Source: Planctomycetota bacterium (lineage in GTDB: Bacteria > Planctomycetota > UBA1135 > GCA-002686595). From it: DNA of 64,000 nt. Under the pieces are notes generated by a model, which was not told the origin of the DNA, ran no database searches, and saw only the letters and a program-made list of their open reading frames with translations. Positions 35,334 through 43,051 of the stretch are shown one piece after another; positions within the stretch are counted from its first letter, which is position 1; every line of letters begins with the position of its first letter. The position numbers and the translations under genes were made by a program. The stretch spans positions 1-64,000 of the forward strand of contig JAEUIA010000064.1 of assembly GCA_016795245.1 (NCBI GenBank). The letters run 5' to 3'.

Positions 35334-35699
35334 TCAGGCGTCCACTTCGCTCATCGCCGCCGAACGCCGGACACTCGCCCGGTTCTTCTTCCACCACTCG
35401 GAGAGCTGCTCGAGCAGCGGCAGGGCCGAGCGACCGACGGCCGTCATCGAGTACTCGACGCGCGGCGGGATCTCGGCGTACTGCTCGCGGTGCACCAACC
35501 CGTCGCGTTCCAGCTCGCGCAGCTCCTGGGTCAGCACCTTCGGCGTGATGTGCGGCAGCAGGCGGCGCAGTTCCATGAAGCGTTTGGGCTCGGCCTGCAG
35601 GTACCACAGAATGTCGCCCTTCCAGCGTCCACCCACGACCTCGACCGCCTCGCCCACGAGGCAGGGGGCATTTACATCTCGTTTCACGCGCTTCGCCAT
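35334..35699 (-). CDS. HxlR-family transcriptional regulator
   Basis: This 121-residue winged-helix regulator has the HxlR hallmarks: CLVGEAVEVVGGRWKGDILW, RFMELRRLLPHITPKVLTQE, LRELERDGLVHREQY and PPRVEYSMTAVGRSALPLL. One conserved-position cysteine (Cys13, APCLV) is where redox- or electrophile-sensing members carry their sensory Cys. The gene is divergent from the pirin gene at 35781, and a palindrome at 35728-35740 lies between them, so it probably controls pirin and itself. The long upstream extension of this frame is antisense to pirin. Confidence 0.9.
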   Translation of the reverse strand: MAKRVKRDVNAPCLVGEAVEVVGGRWKGDILWYLQAEPKRFMELRRLLPHITPKVLTQELRELERDGLVHREQYAEIPPRVEYSMTAVGRSALPLLEQLSEWWKKNRASVRRSAAMSEVDA

Positions 35700-35727
35700 G
35701 ACGGCTCGGTTTCCATTCGATACTGAG

Positions 35728-35740
35728 TACCCACAGGGTA
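35728..35740. promoter_or_regulatory. Candidate HxlR operator palindrome
   Basis: TACCC ACA GGGTA is a perfect 5-bp dyad in the 81-bp gap between the divergent HxlR and pirin starts, the place expected for a shared operator. Confidence 0.45.
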
Positions 35741-35780
35741 ACGACTTGCGACAAGATACCACGCGGATTATGGATGGCGC

Positions 35781-36671
35781 ATGAAAGGCCAGACACAAGC
35801 CATGAAGAAGTTGACGAGGATCGAATCGGACTCGGACGCCCACTGGGTCGGCGACGGATTCCCCGTGCGCAGCCTGTTCTCCTATCACCGCGGCGGTGAC
35901 GAGCTGTCGCCGTTCCTGCTCCTGGACCACGCCGGCCCGCGCGAGTTCTCGCCGACGACGAAGCGCCGCGGCGTCGGTGAGCACCCGCACCGCGGGTTCG
36001 AGACCGTGACGATCGTCTACGACGGCGAAGTCGAACACCGCGACTCCGCCAACGGCGGCGGCAAGATCGGCCCTGGCGACGTGCAGTGGATGACCGCTGC
36101 GTCCGGACTCGTGCACGAGGAATTCCACGGCCGCGAGTTCGCCAAGAAAGGCGGCCGCTTCGAGATGGTGCAGTTGTGGGTCAACTTGCCTGCCAAGGAC
36201 AAGATGACGAAGCCGCGCTACCAGGCGATCCTGGACCGCGACATTCCGGCCGTGAAACTCAGCGCAGACCGCGGCGTCGTGCGCGTCATCGCCGGTGAAT
36301 TCGACGGCCACAAAGGCCCGGCCAAAACCTTCACGCCCGTGAACGTCTGGGACGTGCGCATCACCGACGATCAACGCATCGACTTGCCCATTCCCGCGGG
36401 TCACACGACGTTGCTCGTCGTCTTGAAGGGCGTGCTGCTCGTCGACGGGGACAAGGTCGTCGAAAAGGAGCAGGTCGCGCACTTCACTCGCGAGGGCGAC
36501 TCAGTCCGCATCGAGGGCGGCAAGGACTCCATCGCACTGCTCTTGAGCGGCGTGCCGCTCGACGAGCCCATCGTCGGCCAGGGCCCGTTCGTCATGAACA
36601 CTCCGGCCGAGATCCATCGCGCCATCGTCGACTACCAGACCGGCAAGATGGGGCACCTGAGTCCGGTGTGA
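35781..36671 (+). CDS. Pirin-family bicupin protein
   Basis: This 296-residue pirin has the cupin metal site in the N-terminal half: GEHPHRGFETVTIVYDGEVE with His, His and Glu ligands and a following HRD. FPVRSLFSYHRGGDELSPFL and MTAASGLVHEEFH are further family segments. Pirins bind iron and have been described as quercetinases or redox-responsive cofactors. ATG 35781 and ATG 35802 (MKKLTRIES) are both possible starts. Control by the divergent HxlR gene suggests induction by quinones or electrophiles, which is inference. Confidence 0.92.
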   Translation: MKGQTQAMKKLTRIESDSDAHWVGDGFPVRSLFSYHRGGDELSPFLLLDHAGPREFSPTTKRRGVGEHPHRGFETVTIVYDGEVEHRDSANGGGKIGPGDVQWMTAASGLVHEEFHGREFAKKGGRFEMVQLWVNLPAKDKMTKPRYQAILDRDIPAVKLSADRGVVRVIAGEFDGHKGPAKTFTPVNVWDVRITDDQRIDLPIPAGHTTLLVVLKGVLLVDGDKVVEKEQVAHFTREGDSVRIEGGKDSIALLLSGVPLDEPIVGQGPFVMNTPAEIHRAIVDYQTGKMGHLSPV

Positions 36672-36730
36672 CCGGATGTGACCGCGTCTGCAGGCTCTGC
36701 TGAGCCGCCGACGGCTAGACCGCCCTTGTT

Positions 36731-36769
36731 CGGCGCCCATCTGCGCAATTGTGCGCATGGGCGCCGTTT
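36731..36769 (+). terminator. Hairpin terminator after pirin
   Basis: CGGCGCCCA (36731-36739) pairs with TGGGCGCCG (36758-36766), and an inner TGCGCA pair closes on an ATTG loop, with a two-base bulge. TTT follows. It separates pirin from the sulfur operon. Confidence 0.65.
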
Positions 36770-36819
36770 CGTCACGCGGTTACCCATACATGCCTCGACC
36801 GCCCGGACGACTGTGTCGG

Positions 36820-36878
36820 TTGCAATATTCAAGAATAGTTATATAGTTGTCGATCAAGGGAAGGCCGAAAGGGAAGGA
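36820..36878 (+). promoter_or_regulatory. Promoter and candidate ArsR operator of the sulfur operon
   Basis: An AT-rich island stands out here. TTGCAA (36820-36825) and TATAGT (36842-36847) with a 16-base spacer make a good housekeeping promoter. The spacer holds the perfect palindrome TATTCAAGAATA (36826-36837), whose ATTC/GAAT half-sites resemble those of sulfide-responsive ArsR repressors (BigR/SqrR). AAGGA at 36874-36878 is the ribosome site, five bases before the ATG at 36884. Confidence 0.6.
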
Positions 36879-36883
36879 ATCAC

Positions 36884-38929
36884 ATGAGGAATCACACACT
36901 GGGTGCCGTCGCGCTGGCGGCCTTGATGACGACCGCGACGACTAGGGCGCAGGACGCCGAGAAGGCGGCCCACGGCGACGAGGCGGCGACACCCCAGATT
37001 TCGTACGAGCGGCGCGCCGGGGACGTCCTGCTGCGCCAGTATCAGCTCGGCTGCCTCAGCCAGCTCACGTACCTGATCGTGAGCGGCGGCGAGGCACTGG
37101 TCGTCGATCCGCAGCGCGACGTCGATCACTACCTGCGCGACGCCAAGGCTCTAGGAGCCCAGATCAAGTACGTGGCCCTGACGCACACCAACGCCGACTT
37201 CGTCGCAGGTCATACCGAACTCGCGGCGCGCGCCGGCGCGCAGATCCTCATCTCGGCCGAGTCGGGATCCGAGTTTCCGCACCGCGGCATGCAGGACAAA
37301 GAGAGCGTCACCGTGGGCGCGGCACGCATCGAGTTCATCGCCACGCCCGGGCACACGTTCGACGCGATGAGCCTCCTCGTTCACGTGCCGCGCGCCGCGG
37401 ATGTCGAAGCCGACCCGCTGTGGGTCTTGACCGGGGACGCGCTCTTCATCGGCTCGATCGGGCGCCCCGATCTCGCGCAGGGCGAGGCCAGCCCGATGAC
37501 GCTCGCGAGCCGTGCGTTCGATTCCGTGCAACGCTTTGCCACGCTGCCCGACGCGACGATCGTGCTGCCGTCGCACGGTGCCGGCTCGCTGTGCGGCGCG
37601 CACCTGTCGCCGGACACGAGCTCCACGATCGGGCGCGAGAAGATCGAGAACCCGTACTTTCAGATCAAGAGCCGCGCCGCGTTCATCGCGCGCGACGTGT
37701 CGGGTCTCGCGCCCGCACCGCAGTACTTTGCCTACAACGTCGCCCTCAACCGCAAGGGACCGCCCGTCGTCGACTGGACAGCGGAAATGCCGCGCGCACT
37801 GACGCCTGCCGATGTCAAGCAAGCGCTTCGCGACGGTGCCTGGATCGTCGATCTGCGGCCGGGGCGCGAATACTCGAAAGCGCACATCGAGGGCTCGATC
37901 AACGTCTCCGTGCGCGGCCGACTCGACACGTGGACGGGCATCGTGATTCCGTTCACCGCGCCGCTCGTGCTCGTCGGCTCGCCCGACGAAGTGCGTGAAG
38001 CCGCCTTCCGCTTCAAGCGCATCGGTCTGGATCATGTCGTCGGGCACCTCGCGACCGACATCGAGGGCGCGCGCGCGGCCGGTTTGACCATTCGCAGCGC
38101 CGAACTCGTCTCGCCTGCGGCGCTGGCGCAGCGCATCGCGCACGGCGACGAACCGATCCTGGTCGACGTGCGCACCGCCGAGGAGCACGCCGAACTCGCG
38201 ATCGGCGAGTACGCGCACATCGAACTCACCAACTGGGAGCACTTCGGTGAAGTGCTCGACCGCGACATGCCGGTCCTGTTCGTGTGCAACTCCGCGTACC
38301 GCAGCAGCATGGCTGTGGGCCTCGCCGAACGACTCGGCTTCCGTCACGTCTCGAGCCTCGAAGGCGGCCTCGACGCCTGGCTCGACGCCGGATTGCCCGT
38401 GTACGGCACGGCTTCGGTCTGCGCCGGTCCTGTGTGTCCGGCTCCGGGCGCGAGTGTGAAGACGAGCACTCCGTCGGTCGCCGGCGCCGTACTGACGTTG
38501 CCCGAGCCGATCGAGCCGCTGCAACTCGCCGCGCTCTTGCTCGATCAACCGCGCGGGTTCGCGATCTACGACGTGCGACCGGCGTGGCAGTACGACGAAT
38601 ATCATCTGCCGGGCGCGCTGAACGTCGCGCCGGGTGAAGTGCTCGCGCACGTGAAGTCCCTGCCTCGGACGACGCGCATCGTGATCGTCGATCGCGATGG
38701 AACCATCGCCTGGGCGGTTGCCGGCGCCGTGCTGGGCGAACTCGGCGCCGACTTCCGCTCCGTCCGCGTCGTCGCGGGTGGAACGGCGCGCTTCTGGCGC
38801 GAGGTCGAGATCGCAGGACAGGCTGTTCCCGCGGCGCTCGGCGCGCAATCCGTGCCGACTACAACACCTGCGCCGCCGCCGACTGCACCGGCGAAGCCCG
38901 CACCGAAGAAGCGCAGCGCAGGCTGCTAG
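36884..38929 (+). CDS. Exported ETHE1-like metallohydrolase fused to three rhodanese domains
   Basis: This 681-residue protein has a signal peptide (HTLGAVALAALMTTATTRAQ). The beta-lactamase-fold domain (about 45-270) resembles persulfide dioxygenases: His101 in LTHTNADFVAGH, His157 in TPGHTFD, Asp185 in LTGDALF and His231 in LPSHGAG. The iron triad equivalent (first His, His157, Asp185) is kept, while the second His of HxHxD is Asn103. Three rhodanese domains follow: 305-395 (no cysteine), 405-510 with active-site Cys468 in VCNSAYRS, and 545-645 (no cysteine). The tail is Ala/Pro-rich and ends in Cys. It likely oxidises or transfers persulfide sulfur outside the cytoplasm. The YeeE gene starts nine bases later. 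Confidence 0.87.
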   Translation: MRNHTLGAVALAALMTTATTRAQDAEKAAHGDEAATPQISYERRAGDVLLRQYQLGCLSQLTYLIVSGGEALVVDPQRDVDHYLRDAKALGAQIKYVALTHTNADFVAGHTELAARAGAQILISAESGSEFPHRGMQDKESVTVGAARIEFIATPGHTFDAMSLLVHVPRAADVEADPLWVLTGDALFIGSIGRPDLAQGEASPMTLASRAFDSVQRFATLPDATIVLPSHGAGSLCGAHLSPDTSSTIGREKIENPYFQIKSRAAFIARDVSGLAPAPQYFAYNVALNRKGPPVVDWTAEMPRALTPADVKQALRDGAWIVDLRPGREYSKAHIEGSINVSVRGRLDTWTGIVIPFTAPLVLVGSPDEVREAAFRFKRIGLDHVVGHLATDIEGARAAGLTIRSAELVSPAALAQRIAHGDEPILVDVRTAEEHAELAIGEYAHIELTNWEHFGEVLDRDMPVLFVCNSAYRSSMAVGLAERLGFRHVSSLEGGLDAWLDAGLPVYGTASVCAGPVCPAPGASVKTSTPSVAGAVLTLPEPIEPLQLAALLLDQPRGFAIYDVRPAWQYDEYHLPGALNVAPGEVLAHVKSLPRTTRIVIVDRDGTIAWAVAGAVLGELGADFRSVRVVAGGTARFWREVEIAGQAVPAALGAQSVPTTTPAPPPTAPAKPAPKKRSAGC

Positions 38930-38938
38930 GAGACGAAC

Positions 38939-39478
38939 ATGAACGAACCGCTCCAACCCGAGTCGTCCGTGGCGCAACGCTACTGGAATCCCTACGTCGC
39001 AGGCGTCGGGCTCGGACTCACCCTGCTCGTCTCGTTCGTCGCGCTCGGCGTTGGACTGGGCGCTTCGGGCAGCACGGCACGACTCGCGGCGAGTGCGGCG
39101 CATGCCGTCGCACCGGCCGCCGTCGAATCCAACGGCTATCTGGGCTCGTGGTTCGCGCAAGGCTCGCCGCTCGCGAACTACCTCGTCTTCATGACGCTCG
39201 GCACGCTCGTGGGCGGACTGCTCTCAGCGCTCTTCGCACGACGCATCCAAGTCGCGGTGGAGCGCGGACCGCGCATCTCGGCACCCGCGCGCATCGTGCT
39301 CGCTCTGATCGGCGGCCTGTTCGTCGGCTTCGCCAGTCGCATGGCCGCGGGGTGCACCTCCGGTCAGGCCTTGACCGGCAGCGCGTTGTTGCTCGCCGGA
39401 AGCTGGGCCTTCCTCGTGTCGCTCTTCGTCGGTGGTTACCTCGTCGCGCCGCTCGTGCGCAGGCAGTGGACTTCATGA
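38939..39478 (+). CDS. YeeE/YedE (DUF395) sulfur transporter, first half
   Basis: This 179-residue membrane protein has several helices and the family's cysteine motif AAGCTSGQALTGSAL. It corresponds to one half of YeeE/YedE (TsuA-type) transporters, which carry thiosulfate or related sulfane sulfur through paired cysteines. AGGAG lies just upstream of the ATG at 38939. Its stop overlaps the start of the second half (ATGA), so both halves are made together and probably form one transporter. In the sulfur operon it would move thiosulfate or persulfide-derived sulfur. Confidence 0.88.
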   Translation: MNEPLQPESSVAQRYWNPYVAGVGLGLTLLVSFVALGVGLGASGSTARLAASAAHAVAPAAVESNGYLGSWFAQGSPLANYLVFMTLGTLVGGLLSALFARRIQVAVERGPRISAPARIVLALIGGLFVGFASRMAAGCTSGQALTGSALLLAGSWAFLVSLFVGGYLVAPLVRRQWTS

Positions 39479-40053
39479 ACCTGTTCGATCAAGGACTGCT
39501 CGAATCTCCGCTCGGCTGGCTCGTGGCCGGCCTCGTCGGGCTCGCGTTCGGCTTCTGGCTCGAGCGCGCGGGTTTCGGGTCGAGCCGCAAGCTCGCAGCG
39601 ATCTTCTACTTCCGCGATTTCGCCGTCGTGCAAGTCATGTTCACCGCTGTCGCGACGGCGGCGATCGGACTCGTCGCGCTCGACGTCGCCGGACTGTTCG
39701 ACGCGGCGAGCGTGTACCGCATGGAGACCATGCTCGGTCCGCAGATCATCGGCGGTCTGCTGTTCGGCGTCGGCTTCGTCACCGGCGGCTGGTGCCCGGG
39801 GACTTCGCTGGTAGGCGCGGCTTCGGGCAAGATCGACGCGATTGCGTTCATCCTCGCGACGCTCGCCGGCAGCCTCGTGTATGCCGCGTACTGGCCGCAA
39901 CTGGCTCCGTTGCAAAACGTAGGCGCGTGCGGAGTCGTGACGCTGCCTGAATTGTTGCACCTCTCACCGGGCGTCGTGGCTGCGATCGTGGTTGCGGCCG
40001 CCCTCGTCATGTTCACCGCGATCCAGCGGTTCGCGCCGCGTCGCCAACAATAG
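39475..40053 (+). CDS. YeeE/YedE (DUF395) sulfur transporter, second half
   Basis: This 192-residue membrane protein continues the transporter: GFWLERAGFGSSRKLAAIFY, then GPQIIGGLLFGVGFVTGGWC with the conserved cysteine in GGWCPGTSLVGAASGK. The ATG at 39475 overlaps the previous stop. Split two-gene forms of this family are common, often called PmpA and PmpB. A triple rhodanese gene follows after 13 bases. Confidence 0.88.
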   Translation: MNLFDQGLLESPLGWLVAGLVGLAFGFWLERAGFGSSRKLAAIFYFRDFAVVQVMFTAVATAAIGLVALDVAGLFDAASVYRMETMLGPQIIGGLLFGVGFVTGGWCPGTSLVGAASGKIDAIAFILATLAGSLVYAAYWPQLAPLQNVGACGVVTLPELLHLSPGVVAAIVVAAALVMFTAIQRFAPRRQQ

Positions 40054-40066
40054 AAACGGAACCATC

Positions 40067-41539
40067 ATGAACTCGACAGTCCTCGCTCAAGTCGTCGCCG
40101 TCGGCGCGATGGGGTTTGCGCTCGTCATCGCGCTCGCGGACCGGCCGCACGAAGCTGCAGCGTCCGGTGCACCCTGGGCCGATGCCATCGAGGCCGGCGC
40201 GGATCACATCACGGCCGTCGAACTCGCGGAGCGTATGCTCGCGGACCCGCAATCGGTGCTGTTGATCGACGTACGCCCGGCGGATGAGTTCGCAACGTTC
40301 CATCTGCCCGGCGCGATCAACCTCGACGTGGTCCGCCTGCTGGGCGCGCCCGGCACGGAGTTGCTCGCGGCGCGGCGCGGCAAGCTCGTCGTCCTGTGTT
40401 CGAACGGCATGACGCATCCGGCACAAGCGTGGGTCGAACTCGTTCGCCGCGGACACACGGATGTGCGCGTGCTCGAGGACGGACTCGACGGATTCGTGCG
40501 CGACGTGTTGACGCCGCCGTCTTTGCGCGGTGTCACGACCGAAGCGCGCGCCGCGCGCGAGGCGGTCGCGTTCAAGGCTGCGTCCAAGGCCTTCCTGGCG
40601 CGTGCTTCGGCGGCGAAGGCAGCGCCTGCGACACCTGCTGTGCCGGTGCAGGATTCCGACACCGCCGCGCGGCCTGTGCACGCGCAGCTCGCCGTCGATC
40701 CGGCACGGTTGACGCGACCGACGATCGTATCGGTCGCCTGGGTCGCCAGGCGCGGAGCCCAGATCGTGGTCCTGGACGCGCGCGACAAGGCCGAGGACTA
40801 CGCCGCCGGTCACGTGCCCGGCGCGCTGCACGTAGGCATCAAATCCACCCGCGCGGAACGTGACGGCGTCGCCGACGAACTGATCGCGCCCGACAAGCTG
40901 GCTGCGCTCTTTGGGTCTCTAGGCATCGCAGCGGACACGGAAGTCGTGGTGTACGCGGAGAGCAAGCTGCAGGATTCCACGCACCTGGCGCTGGCGTTGG
41001 TGAGCGTAGGTCACGAAAGAATCGCGATCATGGAAGGAGGTCTGCAGGCTTGGAAAGTGGCCGGAAGCGCGCTGTCCACCGCAGTGCCCGCGCCGACCCC
41101 GAGGGAGTACCTGCCGCGCAAGTCGAATCGCTTGCGGATCGCGAGCCTCGATGACGTGAAGCGCGCGAGCGCGGATTCCAAGCCGCGCATCCTCGATGTG
41201 CGCCCTGCCGATGCGTTCCGAGGCGACGTATCGACCGAGGCGCGCGCCGGACACATTCCGCATTCGCTGAATCGCCCCTACACGGATGACCTCGCCGTCA
41301 CGGACTCCGGTGTGTATTGGAAGCAGATCGATGAATTGCGCCGTGAGTACGCAGCACTCGGACTGCAACCCACGGAGCCGGTGATCGTGTCATGTCGCAC
41401 CGGGCATCAGGCTTCGCAGACGTGGTTCACGCTGCAGTTCGTGCTCGGCTACGAGAATGTCGCGTGGTATGACGGATCGTGGAAGGAGTGGGCAGCGCGC
41501 GCGGAACTGCCGGTCGAAATGGGAGCCGCCGTGAGATGA
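40067..41539 (+). CDS. Exported triple-domain rhodanese sulfurtransferase
   Basis: This 490-residue protein has an N-terminal hydrophobic segment (VVAVGAMGFALVIALA) and three rhodanese domains. Domain 1 (about 47-150) has Cys111 in VVLCSNGMTH. Domain 2 (215-335) has the fold (IVVLDARDKAEDYAAGHVPG) but AESK in place of the cysteine loop. Domain 3 (355-485) has Cys443 in VIVSCRTGHQAS. Domains 2 and 3 resemble a classical two-domain thiosulfate sulfurtransferase, with domain 1 added. It probably passes sulfane sulfur between the transporter and the metallohydrolase in the envelope. Its stop overlaps the ArsR start (ATGA). Confidence 0.88.
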   Translation: MNSTVLAQVVAVGAMGFALVIALADRPHEAAASGAPWADAIEAGADHITAVELAERMLADPQSVLLIDVRPADEFATFHLPGAINLDVVRLLGAPGTELLAARRGKLVVLCSNGMTHPAQAWVELVRRGHTDVRVLEDGLDGFVRDVLTPPSLRGVTTEARAAREAVAFKAASKAFLARASAAKAAPATPAVPVQDSDTAARPVHAQLAVDPARLTRPTIVSVAWVARRGAQIVVLDARDKAEDYAAGHVPGALHVGIKSTRAERDGVADELIAPDKLAALFGSLGIAADTEVVVYAESKLQDSTHLALALVSVGHERIAIMEGGLQAWKVAGSALSTAVPAPTPREYLPRKSNRLRIASLDDVKRASADSKPRILDVRPADAFRGDVSTEARAGHIPHSLNRPYTDDLAVTDSGVYWKQIDELRREYAALGLQPTEPVIVSCRTGHQASQTWFTLQFVLGYENVAWYDGSWKEWAARAELPVEMGAAVR

Positions 41540-41883
41540 CGAGACGCAAGCCCAAGCCCATGTCGGACGCGCTGCTCGAGGGTGTGGCGTCGCGCTTTCG
41601 CGCGCTCGCTGAGCCGGCGCGTCTGCGCATCCTGCAACAGCTGCTCGACGGCGAGCGATCCGTGAACGACCTCACCGACGCGACGAAGCTCTCACAGGCC
41701 AACACTTCGAAGCACCTCGCGACGCTCCACGCCGCCGGGTTTCTCGAGCGGCGCAAGGAGGGGACGACCGTCTACCACTCGATCTCGGATCCGGTCGTGC
41801 ACGAGCTGTGCGACCTCATGTGCGCGCGCATCACCGCCCAGGCGAAGGCCGGTGCACGCGCCGTCAACTTGCGCCGCGCATGA
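41536..41883 (+). CDS. ArsR-family transcriptional regulator
   Basis: This 115-residue winged-helix repressor shows RFRALAEPARLRILQQLL, the recognition helix LSQANTSKHLATLHAAGFLE and wing RRKEGTTVYHSI. Two cysteines (Cys92, Cys96 in HELCDLMCAR) lie in the last helix; sulfide-sensing BigR/SqrR members use a cysteine pair, though with one partner in an earlier helix, so sensing chemistry here is uncertain. It is coupled to the rhodanese gene by an ATGA overlap and probably represses the operon at the palindrome 36826-36837. Confidence 0.88.
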   Translation: MTRRKPKPMSDALLEGVASRFRALAEPARLRILQQLLDGERSVNDLTDATKLSQANTSKHLATLHAAGFLERRKEGTTVYHSISDPVVHELCDLMCARITAQAKAGARAVNLRRA

Positions 41884-41974
41884 ACTGCGTCCACACATCA
41901 CGCTCTCGAATCGGTGCCGCGACCGAAGGGGGTGCGCCATAGTCCTGCACCACGTACGCCGCCATCACGGCTTC

Positions 41975-42349
41975 ATGACCGCCTACGGACGTGACCTCTT
42001 CGACAAGCTCACAGGCCCTGTAGGCGTCTTCCTGATCAGCGGTTCGATCACCTTGATCCTCTGTACGGCAGGGCTGTTTCTGTGGGCCGAGGGAGAAGCG
42101 AACCCCAGGATCAACGGCTTCTTCGACGCGCTCTACTTGTCGGTCACGACGCTCACAGGCGTCGGCTACGGAGACCTGGTACCGCTCTCGCGCGCCGGGC
42201 GCGTCGTGGCGATGGCGGCGATGTTGGGCGGTACGGCACTGTTTGCCGGCTACACCGCGCTGATCGCGACAGCGATCATCGATGTCGGACGCAACCCGCG
42301 CTGGTCTGGGCGGGGCAGCTCAGGCCCGGACCGCACGATTCACACCTAG
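41975..42349 (+). CDS. Two-helix potassium channel (Ion_trans_2)
   Basis: This 124-residue protein has two membrane helices (about 15-37 and 75-102) around a pore loop with the K+ selectivity filter TGVGYGD (61-67). Such minimal channels work as tetramers. ATG 41975 is chosen; the upstream part of the frame looks like shadow sequence. No ligand-binding or RCK domain is attached. It follows the ArsR gene by 91 bases and may be in the same transcript. Confidence 0.86.
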   Translation: MTAYGRDLFDKLTGPVGVFLISGSITLILCTAGLFLWAEGEANPRINGFFDALYLSVTTLTGVGYGDLVPLSRAGRVVAMAAMLGGTALFAGYTALIATAIIDVGRNPRWSGRGSSGPDRTIHT

Positions 42350-42394
42350 GAGCTGTTTGCAGCCAACTTCAACGTCCATGCTGGTGCACATCCC

Positions 42395-42886
42395 ATGAGA
42401 ACCCGCCCCGTTTATCGCAACGTCCTCGTCCTCACCGACCTGTCCGGTCGCGCCGCGTTCGCACTGCCGCACGCTTGCGCGCTGGTTGCGCCGGAAGGAA
42501 CGATCCACCTCGTGCATGTCGTGGAGCGACCGAAGACTCCCAATCCGATGTACGCGCACTACGAATCGAAAGTCGTGACGCCCGAGGAAAAGGCCGAGCG
42601 CAAGCGCGAAGTCGAGGACGCGCTGCTCGCGCTCGTGAAGGACTGCCCGCCTCCCGCCGGCGTCGTCGTTCAACGGCACGTCTTCGAGGAGTCCGCGAAC
42701 TATGTCGCCGAGCGCATCTGCGCAGCAGTGACTGAGCTGAAGGCCGATATCGTGGTGATGGCTTCGCACGGCCGCAGCGGACTGGCGCGCATCTTGCTCG
42801 GATCCATCGCCGAAGGCGTGATGCGTCAATGTCCCGTGCCGACGCTCGTGGTCCGCGTGCCGGATTCGGAGTTGAGCAAGGACTAG
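42395..42886 (+). CDS. Universal stress protein (UspA family)
   Basis: This 163-residue Usp domain protein begins RNVLVLTDLSGRAAFALPHA and ends with the ATP-binding pattern ASHGRSGLARILLGSIAEGV then CPVPTLVVR, fitting the G-2x-G-9x-G-S/T signature, so it is probably an ATP-binding Usp. It lies 45 bases after the channel gene. Usp-type proteins can regulate ion channels and transporters, so a functional pairing is possible but not shown. Confidence 0.92.
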   Translation: MRTRPVYRNVLVLTDLSGRAAFALPHACALVAPEGTIHLVHVVERPKTPNPMYAHYESKVVTPEEKAERKREVEDALLALVKDCPPPAGVVVQRHVFEESANYVAERICAAVTELKADIVVMASHGRSGLARILLGSIAEGVMRQCPVPTLVVRVPDSELSKD

Positions 42887-43051
42887 CGGGGTGACCCGCC
42901 TGAGCCGAATCCGGCTCGGAAGGACCACGCCCACGCGCGACCTCCTCCAAGCCGCGTGCGCGCGCCCGGGAGGGGGGCTCCATCGATTCCGGGCCCCAGA
43001 AGGCCACTTTTCAGGGTACGATTCGTCGCTCCTCCTACCCCTGGCTGATCC

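Noticed and set aside
35700..36482. Extension of the HxlR frame
   Set aside because: It is antisense to the pirin gene and adds no domain; the HxlR fold starts at 35699.
37151..39160. 669-codon minus-strand open frame
   Set aside because: Antisense shadow of the metallohydrolase-rhodanese gene; the plus-strand product has clear domains and a signal peptide.
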